Source of the DNA: Pichia kudriavzevii
Lineage: Eukaryota > Ascomycota > Pichiomycetes > Pichiales > Pichiaceae
NCBI RefSeq assembly: GCF_003054445.1
Contig: NC_042509.1
Location: 868,001-932,000, forward strand
Direction: 5' to 3'
DNA: 64,000 nucleotides
A program made the position numbers and the translations under genes. Positions within the stretch are counted from its first letter, which is position 1; each line of letters opens with the position of its first letter. The notes beneath the pieces are model-generated. The model was not told where the DNA came from. It made no database searches and worked only from the letters and a program-made list of their open reading frames with translations. Shown piece by piece: positions 38,058 through 47,500 of this stretch.

Positions 38058-38957
38058 ATGTCAAATCCAGAGGGGTTGATCAGTGAGGCAACTAAAAAAT
38101 TGAACAAAAGTAGTGGATTTCTTGGGTCCATCTTTGGAGGCTCAAGTACCACAAAGTATGAAGAAGCAAGTGAATTATTCACACAAGCTGCAAACTTATA
38201 TAAACTACAACGTCGAAATTTTGAAGCTGGTTCAGCTTTCGAAAAAGCCTCAGAGTGTCAAGTTAAAGCAGGCTCACTGGATGAAGCGTCAAACACTTTA
38301 GTCGAAGCATATAAGTCGTACAAATTGGAGAATCCAAGCAATGCAGCAAAGTGCCTTGAAAAGGCAATTGAAATGTTCATCCAAAGAGGACAGTTTAGAA
38401 GAAGTGCTAACTTCAAAAGCGATCTAGGTGAATTGTATGAGAATGAACTACAGGATATCAAATCAGCAATCAAAAGCTATGAAGATGCCAGCGATTGGTA
38501 CAAGGGCGATGGTGCAAATGCCTTGAGTAACAAGTGTCTATTAAAAGTAGCTGATTTGAATTGTGATGAGAAGATTAAAGATTACAAGAAAGCTGCAACA
38601 ATCTATGAACAAATTGCCAAAGAATCTCTCAACAATAACCTGGCAAAATGGTCATTGAAGGAATATTTCCTAAAAGCAATCATCTGCAGACTAGCGGATA
38701 ACAATGACTATGCAAGTGCAAATGCGTTATTAACAAGATTTTTATCGTGGGATCCCAGTTTTGAAACCACTAAAGAATTTGAGTTTTGTAACTCCTTAAT
38801 TGAGGCTGTCAGATCGGGTAATGCAGACGATATTGCTATTGCATCAAAGAAATTCGACAAGTTTACCAGGCTCGATGGTATGAAGATAAAGATATTGAAC
38901 AACATCAAGAACAACATAGTGGAAGCGCCTGTAGATATTGAAGAAGATTTTACTTAG
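38058..38957 (+). CDS. SEC17: Alpha-SNAP Sec17
   Basis: A 299-residue all-helical protein with TPR-like hairpins, matching Sec17/alpha-SNAP. Markers are SSGFLGSIFGGS near residues 20-31, YEEASELFTQAANLYKLQ, the central RGQFRRSANFKSDLGELYEN, the NKCLLKVADLNC segment and a C-terminal LDGMKIKILNNIK ahead of an acidic end. Sec17 binds SNARE bundles and recruits the ATPase Sec18 to recycle them after membrane fusion. S. cerevisiae Sec17 has 292 residues. The open frame extends upstream only to TTG; ATG 38058 gives the family N-terminus (MSNPEGLI). It is convergent with GAR1. Confidence 0.95.
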   Translation: MSNPEGLISEATKKLNKSSGFLGSIFGGSSTTKYEEASELFTQAANLYKLQRRNFEAGSAFEKASECQVKAGSLDEASNTLVEAYKSYKLENPSNAAKCLEKAIEMFIQRGQFRRSANFKSDLGELYENELQDIKSAIKSYEDASDWYKGDGANALSNKCLLKVADLNCDEKIKDYKKAATIYEQIAKESLNNNLAKWSLKEYFLKAIICRLADNNDYASANALLTRFLSWDPSFETTKEFEFCNSLIEAVRSGNADDIAIASKKFDKFTRLDGMKIKILNNIKNNIVEAPVDIEEDFT

Positions 38958-39192
38958 TGTTTCCCGAAACAAATTGGTTTTCTTCTTAATCTCCTTGCGA
39001 TTATATTTTGTTTGCTTTTTTCTCGGATTAAATATATAAATATATATAATTAGTAAATAAAAATACATAAAGTATGAAGACAATGAAATCTTGTAATGTA
39101 TTAGCATAAGAATGGGAGGGAAACAGAGCAAGAGGTGTATAATTTCTGCAGTTTTTATCTTTATTTGATCTTAAAAAGATTTAATTAGCTAT

Positions 39193-39780
39193 TTAGTTTC
39201 TACCTCTGCCAGAGAAACCACCACGGCCACCTCTTGATCCACCACGGCCACCTCTACCACCAAAGCCGCCACGGCCACCTCTAGATGCACCAAAACCACC
39301 ACGGCCACCTCTACCACCAAAGCCGCCACGGCCACCTCTAGATGCACCGAAACCACCACGGCTACCAAAACCACCTCTTGAGGCGCCTTGTCCCTTTGGA
39401 CCCTTCTTCTTTGGAGGCTTTGGAGCATACGACTTTGGTTTCGGTAAGAATCTCTCCAATGGTAATAGTTTGTCACCACCAATGTAAAATTTATCACCTT
39501 CTTTAAATGAGGTAGCCTGAACACCTTCACTTGGCTTGATGGTAAAAAAGACTTCGTTCAAAGGACCTAGGATTTCGTCGACCTTACCAACCTGTGTCTT
39601 GTTTTCCAAATATATTGGGGCATTGAAGTAAGGTATCTTTTCATTGATTGATTTACAAACGATATCACCCTCACATGAATGTAAGAATTCACCCATTTCG
39701 AAAACTCTATCTGGAGGACCCTGTGGGGCAAACGATCTGCCGCCACGGCCACCTCTGAAACCACCTCTACCTCTGTTCAT
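39193..39780 (-). CDS. GAR1: H/ACA snoRNP protein Gar1
   Basis: A 195-residue protein with Gly-Arg-rich ends ([15 protein letters not shown] at the start and a longer RGG/GFGA repeat region after residue 125) around the conserved Gar1 core. The core includes [35 protein letters not shown] and [17 protein letters not shown]. Gar1 is part of H/ACA particles that make pseudouridine in rRNA. S. cerevisiae Gar1 is 205 residues. The C-terminal RGG region contains near-identical internal repeats at DNA level (about 39215-39350). It is divergent from the RNase P RNA gene, and a CACGTG at 39983-39988 lies between them. Confidence 0.95.
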   Translation of the reverse strand: MNRGRGGFRGGRGGRSFAPQGPPDRVFEMGEFLHSCEGDIVCKSINEKIPYFNAPIYLENKTQVGKVDEILGPLNEVFFTIKPSEGVQATSFKEGDKFYIGGDKLLPLERFLPKPKSYAPKPPKKKGPKGQGASRGGFGSRGGFGASRGGRGGFGGRGGRGGFGASRGGRGGFGGRGGRGGSRGGRGGFSGRGRN

Positions 39781-39925
39781 TGTGTAACTAGTAGTTGTGA
39801 AATTGGAATAACTACTTACTATTTTGGGTTAACTACACTTGAAGATTTTCAATAAAATTTTTTCTTCTGAATAAAACTGTGAAATTCATGAGTGTGTTCT
39901 CCAAGTGATGCACAAAGCATTGTGA

Positions 39926-39989
39926 AAAAAAAAAAAAAAAAGTCCAAAAGGCTCCACCAAAAAAAAAGGTAAAAAACACGACCACGTGA
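39926..39989. promoter_or_regulatory. Shared GAR1/RPR1 upstream region: poly-A tract and E-box
   Basis: A run of about 17 A's near 39926-39943, a second A7 near 39961, and CACGTGAC (39983-39990) lie between GAR1 and the RNase P RNA gene. Poly(dA:dT) plus a Cbf1/E-box site is a common nucleosome-free yeast promoter arrangement. Confidence 0.5.
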
Positions 39990-40063
39990 CCCACATGTCC
40001 ACCCGTGCACCGCAACAGTGTTCCCAGCGCTTCCCCCTCCTTTGATACGAGTTTGTGCTGCCG

Positions 40064-40074
40064 TAGCCTAGCGG
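40064..40074 (+). promoter_or_regulatory. A box of the RPR1 Pol III promoter
   Basis: TAGCCTAGCGG fits the A-box consensus TRGCNNAGYGG at every position. It precedes the mature RNA, as in the RPR1 leader of S. cerevisiae, and pairs functionally with the B box 22 bases further on. Confidence 0.8.
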
Positions 40075-40095
40075 TGAAGGGCAGTTCCAAGCGCC

Positions 40096-40106
40096 CTTTC
40101 GAAGCC
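40096..40106 (+). promoter_or_regulatory. B box of the RPR1 Pol III promoter
   Basis: CTTTCGAAGCC keeps the TTCGA core of the consensus GGTTCGANNCC. Together with the A box it would bind TFIIIC. It abuts the predicted mature 5' end. No tRNA cloverleaf can be folded around the two boxes. Confidence 0.7.
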
Positions 40107-40524
40107 CGCCGTTGCCAATAGTCCATGCGTACTCGTATACAAAAGGATTCCATTAAGTAATCAATTATTTAAGCGAGTGGGAAATTCGGTGGTATGCGCC
40201 GTCCCCGGGCTTTCTCTCTAATAGAGTAGCTCGGTCCCCTGGATAGCTTATTGCTGTCTTCCTCTTGAGAGGTTCCTGGGCGTGCAAGCGCCGGGCAGTT
40301 CCACAAGAAATTTCTGGGGGGCGATGCGGAGAGAAAAAGAAGGGTTTCCCACGAATCCCGTCTCTCGTCTCCCCCGTCGCCCTCCACTGGGAGTGTTCTG
40401 CGGACGGTTGGCCCTTTAAATTGGTACTTGCTTGTACAACTTTGGAGGGCTGTTGAGTGCAATGCGTGGATCCTTGTCATCTTGACATGGAAACTCGATA
40501 CCGATCACTATGGTGACGGTGGGC

Positions 40525-40529
40525 TTTTT
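40525..40529 (+). terminator. Pol III T-run terminator of RPR1
   Basis: TTTTT directly follows the 3' strand of the predicted P1 helix, and a second T5 (40534-40538) is a backup. Confidence 0.75.
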
Positions 40530-40626
40530 GTTGTTTTTACATCTTCCGCCTGACACAGGGTCTGCACATTCTCTCAGAATGTTTTATGTTGTTCTCTACA
40601 GTCTGTTATTATATACCTTACGTACA

Positions 40627-42762
40627 TTAAGCAAGATTTTGAGATTTGACACCATTGAGATCCGAAGACACCGTTTGAATCTCTCCGGTTGTATCACCCT
40701 CTGCCGGCTTATGATAGCTTAAGTTCTTGTAGAGACCACCACGGCCACGGAGCCCTCTCACCACCCCTCTGCCTCTAAACGCTCCTCTTCCTCTTCCTCG
40801 GCCTCTGTTCTTGCCATTACCTCTGCCTCTTGTCGAGATGGATTCATAGGAGACATCCGGACCTTCACATTCTATGGGATCAGTGAAAACGACGCCGGAC
40901 GAACGATGATTCTCCTGTTTGGCGGAGGTGGAGCTTTGTTTGCCAGAAGAGGAGTTTACCTCTTGTACAACACTTTCCACTTCTTCGCCAATACCAACAT
41001 CCTTGTCGCTCTTACTATGGGCAGCATCTTCAATATTCTGATCAATTCCACTACTGGCTTCTCTGACTTCTACTGACACATCCGTGGTCTCACCATGTTT
41101 GCTTCCAGGTCTTTTGTCGTTTCTGGATGCTTCATTACCCTTATTTTCATTTTCACCTTTATCGTGCCTTTTCTGTACCCTGTGCTTCGGACGACGTGTG
41201 GATTTCGTTCCATTGAAGAGGTGGAGCTTCTTCAACTCTTCCTCGTATTCTTCCTTACTTAATTCACGCGCAACACGTCTCTCTATATTGGCCTTCTCGG
41301 TAGCGTCTGTCTTGCCATTAACATCTTGCTTGACAGTATCCTTGTCTTTCTCCTGAACTTTATTACTTTCCTGGTTATTTTCCTTGTGGCCTTCATTGTT
41401 GTCCTCCTTATCACTTTCCCTACCGCTTTCCTTATTACCATCCTTACTATTTTCCTTGTAGTCATTCTTACTGTTTTCCTTTTTAGCTTCCTTTTTAGCT
41501 TCCTTTTTAGCTTCTTTTTTAGTTTCCTTTTTATTTTCCTTTTTACGTTCCTTACGATTTTCCTGGCTTTTTTCCCTATTATGATGAATTAGAGAAATAT
41601 CAAAAGTAGTATCATTGATAGCTGCCTTTTTCAATGTTTTTTCAATTTCCAATTGTTTCTTTAGTGTGTCCACTGGCTTGGCATTACCAAAAGGATTGAT
41701 TTTCCGTTCCCTCTGCGCTTTCTTTTGTTCTGCTGGACCTTCTTCCTTTTGCTTAGTGTGCTCCCCCGGTATGCCATTCGAGCTATTCGGAACATCGATG
41801 GCAGTACTAGAAGGGGGCTTACCAGACGCATCTGGTTTAGAGCTCTGAATCTTCTTCTTCTGTAAAATTTGTGCAACTTCACGAGTGTTCTCAGAGACAA
41901 TAGGGATTTCAGGAACAGTTACCGGTTTTGCATTTCCAAAGGGATTTTCCTTTGCTTTTTTTTTCTGTAGTATTTGAGCAACTTCACGAGTATTTTCCGA
42001 AACCACTGGAATCTCAGGAACAGTAACTGGCTTAGCAGCGCCAAATGGATTAGCCTTTGGCATTGTGCGTATTGGGGGTCTTTCATGGTGATCTACATCA
42101 GGAGTTTTATTATTATGACGTTCTCTTCGTTCACGTTCTGCGTTTTCAATGCGTTCATCTTCCTCATCTTCATCATAGTTGATAGATCTATTATACTCCA
42201 TGATACTATTGAATTCTGTAATTGGAATTGGTTCCACAAAAATCTTGTTTCTTTCAATGTTAAACCCATTCCATTTACAAACTTTTTGCAAATCTTGATT
42301 ATTATGGAGGAAGACAAAAGCCAATTTACGTTTCTTGGATTCGTCTGATGGGTCAATTAGAACATGACATTTTATGAATCTCGTGTATCTGGACTCAAAT
42401 AATTCCTTCAACAATTGACGTGTGCAGTAGCTGGGGACATTGTCAAATACAACAATATATTGACTACCACTCAGAGATGACGTATTGAATCGACTATTTC
42501 GGTCAAACCTATCGAACCTATAATTTGACGAATTCGACAACGAGAGGTTATTCATTGAATTGGGAGAGCTCAATGTACTTGTAATATCAAAGTCATCTTC
42601 GATCCAAGATGGAGTGCCCAAACTGGCATCAGCCATGAACTCAGTTAATGACATTTTCTTGGTACCTGTAAAGATGAGCAATTAACATTGTGATTTGAAG
42701 TTAGTATGTGTTACAAAATATGGCTAATTGACTAGCAACTTGTAAATCAATAACATACCCAT
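40627..42762 (-). CDS. TIF3: Translation initiation factor eIF4B (Tif3), one intron after ATGG
   Basis: Spliced from exon 1 (42762-42759) and exon 2 (42665-40627) into 680 residues beginning MGTKKMSLTEFMAD, which lines up with the Tif3 start (basic KK-M then a DLTSF-like segment and a Trp-acidic motif, here PSWIEDDFD). An RRM follows at about residues 70-150 (IVVFDNVPSYCTRQLL, KLAFVFLHN). Three copies of the NPFG(A/N)AKPV motif come next, then a long charged KKE/KEN-rich region and a Gly-Arg-rich tail (RGRGRGRGAFRGRG). eIF4B stimulates the eIF4A helicase and 40S recruitment. S. cerevisiae Tif3 has 436 residues; the repeat region is much longer here. Without the intron the frame could start only at a TTG. 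Confidence 0.85.
42666..42758 (-). other. 93-nt spliceosomal intron in TIF3
   Basis: On the minus strand the donor is GTATGT (42758-42753), the branch site TACTAAC (42706-42700) and the acceptor TTTACAG ending at 42666. All three are consensus yeast signals, and splicing joins ATGG to GTACCAAG in frame. The upstream exon contributes only the initiator codon plus one base. Confidence 0.9.
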
Positions 42763-43272
42763 ATTTAATTAACGAGTCTATGCGTGTGAGTGTGTTCTTA
42801 CTTGTATTTGGCTATTTGGTTAAGCCTTATTTACATTCCATTCGCAGTCACACAAACATGTGTTATTTACATGACAACATAGTTTCTGTAAAGGTTACCC
42901 GGCGTAAATACCCTTTCTTCAACTTGTCCAGTTTCCTTATTAGGACATAAATAGCAGCAAATGCGAAATGACCTAATGAGGAAATCAAAAGCCCGGCGAA
43001 TTTTTGAACCCTTGGCAATTCGGTACAACTCGGCTTCACTGTCCGGAGTCCGATTGTTGAATATGCATTTAGGGGGTAGGCATGAAAGATAGAAGTTTAA
43101 GATGGGGTGATTTACAATATCGATGAGTCGATGTGACCGAAAAAGGACCTGTATACTGCGGAGAAGCAAGGAATTATGTTACCACGTGAGTGGGGTGAAT
43201 AACAATGATACACAGGTAGGTATTCGTTCAAGGAAATATGTGCATATGCATGTTGTGATTTGGGCATGTACA

Positions 43273-43313
<41 letters not shown>

Positions 43314-43398
43314 GGATGTCTCCAAATTGTGAAGAAGAGTGATTTTTCCATTTAGTCGAATACCTAAGAGAACAACCCATACATATCAAGAGAGAAAT
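42763..43398. other. Divergent promoter region of TIF3 and the zinc dehydrogenase
   Basis: No gene is visible in these 636 bases. The right part contains a long (AT)n run (43276-43310) about 90 bases before the dehydrogenase ATG. The left part is the presumed TIF3 promoter. Short open frames across it have no domain signal. Confidence 0.5.
43276..43310. repeat. (AT)17 microsatellite in a dehydrogenase promoter
   Basis: A 35-base perfect AT alternation lies where a TATA element would be expected for the gene starting at 43399. Length changes could tune its expression. Confidence 0.9.
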
Positions 43399-44505
43399 AT
43401 GTTTATGAAAGGACTTACCTATTTGAAGCCAGGGATTGTATCTTGGCAATCTATTCCAAAGCCGGTTTTGAAAAAACCTACCGATGTTATTGGTAAAGTT
43501 GTAACAACTACCATTTGCGGTTCTGACCTCCACATCCTCAAGGGGGATGTCCCTGAGACAACAGCCTTAGCTGCAACAACTGGCCATGGTGTTGTTTTAG
43601 GTCATGAAGCAATAATTGAAATTGAGTCTGTGGGGGATGCAGTGAAGAACTTCAGCAAGGGTGACGTATGTATTGTTTCTTGCATTACATCTTGTGGTAA
43701 ATGTTATTATTGCAAGAGAAACTTGCAATCCCATTGTACAGGTCATATGGAGGGTACATCGGGTTGGGTCTTTGGTCATGAAATTGATGGCACTCAAGCG
43801 GAATATGTCAGGGTCCCTTGCGCAGACTACGGTCTATACAAGGTTCCAGAAGGCGTCGCTTATGAGAAGTTATTGATGTTATCCGATGCAATTCCAACGT
43901 CATATGAAATTGGTATTTTGAATGGTGAAGTTAAAGAGGGCGACTCAGTTGCAGTTGTTGGTCTGGGTCCTGTTGGTTTATCTGCCTTGTTGACTGCTAT
44001 CAATAAAAAGCCAAAACAACTCATTGCCATTGATATGGATGAAAATAGATTGGACTTGGCAAAACAATTGGGTGCTACCCATATCATCAACTCTACAAAT
44101 ATGCCAAATGAGGAAGTTGCCAAGAAAGTTCAGGAAATCTCAAAGGATTTAGAACCTGGAAGAGAATCTGGTGTCGATGTTGCCATTGAATGTGTTGGTG
44201 TCCCACCAACGTTTGAATTGTGTGAAGACTTGATTGCTTCAGGTGGTACAATTGCCAATGTCGGGGTTCATGGTGCAAAGGTTGACTTGAAATTACAAGA
44301 ACTTTGGATTAAAAACTGTAAAATTACTACTGGTCTAGTCTCTACTTACAGTATTCCAGATTTGCTGAATCAAGTTGCTGATGGCTCATTGGATCCATCT
44401 CCAATTATCACTCACCACTTCAAGTTTGACGAATTTGAAAAAGCTTATCAAGTATTTAAAGATGCTAAAAATACAAAGGCCATGAAAATAATTCTCACTC
44501 CCTGA
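43399..44505 (+). CDS. Zinc-dependent alcohol dehydrogenase, bacterial secondary-ADH type
   Basis: A 368-residue medium-chain dehydrogenase. The catalytic zinc region TTICGSDLHILKGDVP (Cys40 and His45), GHE near residues 68-70, structural cysteines in CITSCGKCYYC, and cofactor loop GLGPVG near residue 194 are intact. GSDLHILKGDVP, IASGGTIANVGVHG and KVDLKLQELW closely resemble bacterial alcohol dehydrogenases of the Cupriavidus/Klebsiella type, more than fungal Adh1 or Adh6. Substrate is probably a short secondary or primary alcohol; this is inference. The open frame begins at GTG 20 codons upstream; ATG 43399 or 43405 aligns with the family start. It is convergent with ATG2, 57 bases apart. 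Confidence 0.88.
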   Translation: MFMKGLTYLKPGIVSWQSIPKPVLKKPTDVIGKVVTTTICGSDLHILKGDVPETTALAATTGHGVVLGHEAIIEIESVGDAVKNFSKGDVCIVSCITSCGKCYYCKRNLQSHCTGHMEGTSGWVFGHEIDGTQAEYVRVPCADYGLYKVPEGVAYEKLLMLSDAIPTSYEIGILNGEVKEGDSVAVVGLGPVGLSALLTAINKKPKQLIAIDMDENRLDLAKQLGATHIINSTNMPNEEVAKKVQEISKDLEPGRESGVDVAIECVGVPPTFELCEDLIASGGTIANVGVHGAKVDLKLQELWIKNCKITTGLVSTYSIPDLLNQVADGSLDPSPIITHHFKFDEFEKAYQVFKDAKNTKAMKIILTP

Positions 44506-44562
44506 ATAACTTACCCATATATATATATTACCCATGTATTGTCATTCGTACTCAACAGCAGA

Positions 44563-47500
44563 TCAGTCCTCTTCTTCGACCTTTTTGTACTTTTCCTCAG
44601 CTCTTTGTTTTTCTTCTGGGTTAATCTCATTAACACCACCAAGCAACCCTTTACTCAGGGCTTCTGTAGCTGCAATAGCAGGCCTAATTAAAACCACAGG
44701 TGTCACTTTTGCATATTCTTTAATTACGCCACTAGTGGTTTCTGCTTCGTTTGCTTTAGATTTGGCCTCATACACTGCATTTCTTGCAATCTTCAGATTT
44801 CTTTGTATTGAGCCGTACGCCACTTTCAACCCTTCGTTGAAATTGGATGGCTGGTTGGAATATAAGCTCTTAATATATGAACTTTCTTTATCAATGCCCT
44901 CATGAGAGTTACCTTCATCACTATCGCCATCTTCGTCAGTAATTGCACACTCCTCACTATGAACATCTTGTTTCCTATCACCACTATTGATTATATTTTT
45001 ATTCTGGAAGAAGTATCGGTGGTAGTCATTTTCATCTTCATCCCCAAAAGATGCGGCAGAGCTTCTGCGTCTTTCGTGGCTTTCCCTTGAATCAGCCGCT
45101 TGCCCTTCGTTAACTACTCGCATAGATGACCCCGCTCCTCCTAACATTTGTTCGGTATTCTCCAATATTGTTTGTGTACCGGCTGCCAGTTTAGCTCCTA
45201 GTTTTAAAATTTCCCCACTAGTTGCTTTTGTAAATGCTAATGCACCTATCTGTAAACTCCTAATGACCCTACCGTCTTTTCTATATTCTCTTACCGGCAC
45301 GCTTACAATCTTATTCATACCAGCACTAACGTTAATTATCGACCTCACAGGAGCCAACCCAGATAGTACACCCACTAGCTGATTTCTCTTGATATCGGGA
45401 GACCAGTAGCTAGTTAAAATACTATTGAGGTTACTCATACCATTAATTCCGTATAGCTTGACCTCATTCAAAGTAATTTCTGAGCCATCAATTATAAATA
45501 TATTGACGAACTCTCCAGTATGTCCTGTCCTTATATCTGCATAGTCAATTTTCTTTGGTTTATAGTCTAGCTTAAGTTTAACTGTATCAATAATTAATCT
45601 TTGTATGAACATCTCCTCATCATCTACAGCAGGTGGAATAAATCTCTTATCTTTGAACTCTAAAAATCGAGTTAGGAATTCCAAAGTATCTTGATCAACA
45701 TAGAATCTCAACGGCAATACCTGCACTCGTAATCTCATTTCAATTGCTGCTAATTCCTTGATCGGTCTTACCAACTCAATATTGACTTTTACCATACTTT
45801 TTCCCACCTCACGTTCTCCGTATTCTCGCATGTATCCCGCAAACATGTTCCAGCTGGAAGTGGGGACATTGTCAAAAATTGTAAATTTGTCTATGCTGAG
45901 ACCAATTTCGTTCACAACTTCAAAATCGCCCTCTTTTCCGGAATAAAAGTCCGGCTTGACGTCAGGATGCGGTTCATTTGTTGACAATAGCTTAAAATCA
46001 ACATCAATATCCTCCAGCATTATTTGCACTTTGTTTTTCAAAGACCGAGTTAACAACTTCGGTGTGCCATCCGCTTTCTTACCTAAATAAATGGTATTAA
46101 TATACTCGTTAATAGCTCCATTGTTATCGTTTTCGGGACCAGCCTCAACGAGTACACTTTTGTATAATGTTTCTTCGATGTTAAAACCCTCCTCAACATT
46201 GGAATCGCTTACACCAATTTTATTTAGTTCGCTTGCTGTTTTAGACACTCGTTCAAGCGCATTTTTAATCTGAAAACGTGTTTCCTTCCAATCGTAACCA
46301 TCGTGCAAATTTAGATTAATCTGGGAAACACTGAAGTGTACTTTCACTGGAATTGAATAATGCGCATCGCCTGAACTACCAGCCTCCTGCTCTTTTTGAC
46401 GTAATTTATTATTCATATTTCTCACATAGTCCTCCACGATTTCAAGACTTTGACTTGAGCTCAAATCTGCACTATCCCCACCATTTTGGGACAGATTAGA
46501 TATTGCACGCTCTAGTTGTGGTAAAGTGGAAAGAACCTGTTTTGATGAATCAAAATAGTCTAAATCAATATCATGGAAAACGTCAATTAATTCATTTTTA
46601 TCTTTGTATTTATCGTCATATGAGAAATAGACAGGTTTCTTAATATTTTTTAGCAGTTGAATAAAACATTGAGTAGAATCACTACATAGGTCAAGTGTTA
46701 TTTTTTCCAAGTTAGCTTGAATATCAATGGGTGAATGATCAAAGTGTGTCTTTAAAGATGTTTTAGAGTTTAAAGCAATTTTTAGTGAAATTGTACTCAA
46801 AGTCCCAATATTAACATATCCTTTACTTGTCCAAATTGATGCAATTTTCCAAGGATCATCTGAATCAATTATATTTCCAGGAGCTTTTTCATTGCCTTTG
46901 GTATCATCTATTAGAAAAAGCGAAATCAAATTCGAGCTGAGTTGGAAAATTAAACTGGAGTCTGTGTATTTGTAGATATCAAGGTTAGATTTATTCAAAA
47001 CCAAAACTGCACAGCTATCTAGATCCACTGGTTTTAATCCTATACTAACATCTGTCAGTGACACAAATATTTCTATCATCAACTTCCTTTTCACTTGTTC
47101 AATCGATTCGGCTTTTATATGAGTGACGGAGGTGTCGACGACATTCTCTCCACTACTGAACATCTCCAACCACCTCCCATTATAGTTGATTAGCCAGTTA
47201 TTAATATATATATTGATTGCATGTTGTACTTTTATGAATAACATCGGCGAGCTAGACCATTTGTTCGGTTTTTCAACTATTTTTTCAACATTCTCAGCGT
47301 ATAATCTGCAAATTGAAAACTCTGGAACTGATATCTGGTGGTCTAAGCTTGAAGTTATGAAACTTATGTTTCTAGTAGTACCAACAATATCACCAAATTC
47401 TTCATTGATACTACTGATTTTCACATCAAAGTTTTTAATAAGAAGATATATGTCAATTATTCTTTGTTTCAGCATTATACTTTGCATCATTCTGTTTCTT

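Larger units (their letters stand above)
40056..40529 (+). ncRNA. RPR1: RNase P RNA (RPR1) with Pol III leader
   Basis: A GC-richer, non-coding island holds the sequence signatures of yeast RNase P RNA, the catalytic RNA that trims tRNA 5' ends. GTGGGAAATTCGGTGG (40177-40192) matches conserved region I, and CTGTTGAGTGCAAT (40450-40463) and ACTCGATACCGATCACT (40493-40509) match the 3' conserved part of S. cerevisiae RPR1 as I remember it. The ends pair: GCCCGCCGTTGCCA then ATAGT (40104-40122, one A bulged) with ACTATGGTGACGGTGGGC (40507-40524), a 19-bp P1 helix. The mature RNA is thus about 40104-40524 (421 nt; 369 in S. cerevisiae). T5 at 40525-40529 ends Pol III transcription. An A box and a B box lie in the 5' leader, as in S. 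cerevisiae, where RPR1 also has a leader-borne tRNA-like promoter. Exact ends are estimates. Confidence 0.9.

Noticed and set aside
40064-40122. Possible degenerate tRNA gene from the A-box and B-box matches
   Set aside because: No cloverleaf or acceptor pairing fits the boxes. They are better explained as the Pol III leader promoter of RPR1, whose conserved blocks follow directly.
39833-40153. Minus-strand open frame of 106 codons upstream of GAR1
   Set aside because: It crosses the poly-A tract and the RPR1 leader and has a Phe-rich, repeat-derived composition.
40169-40480. Minus-strand open frame of 103 codons and other frames across the RPR1 region
   Set aside because: They overlie the structured RNA and have no protein-family signal.
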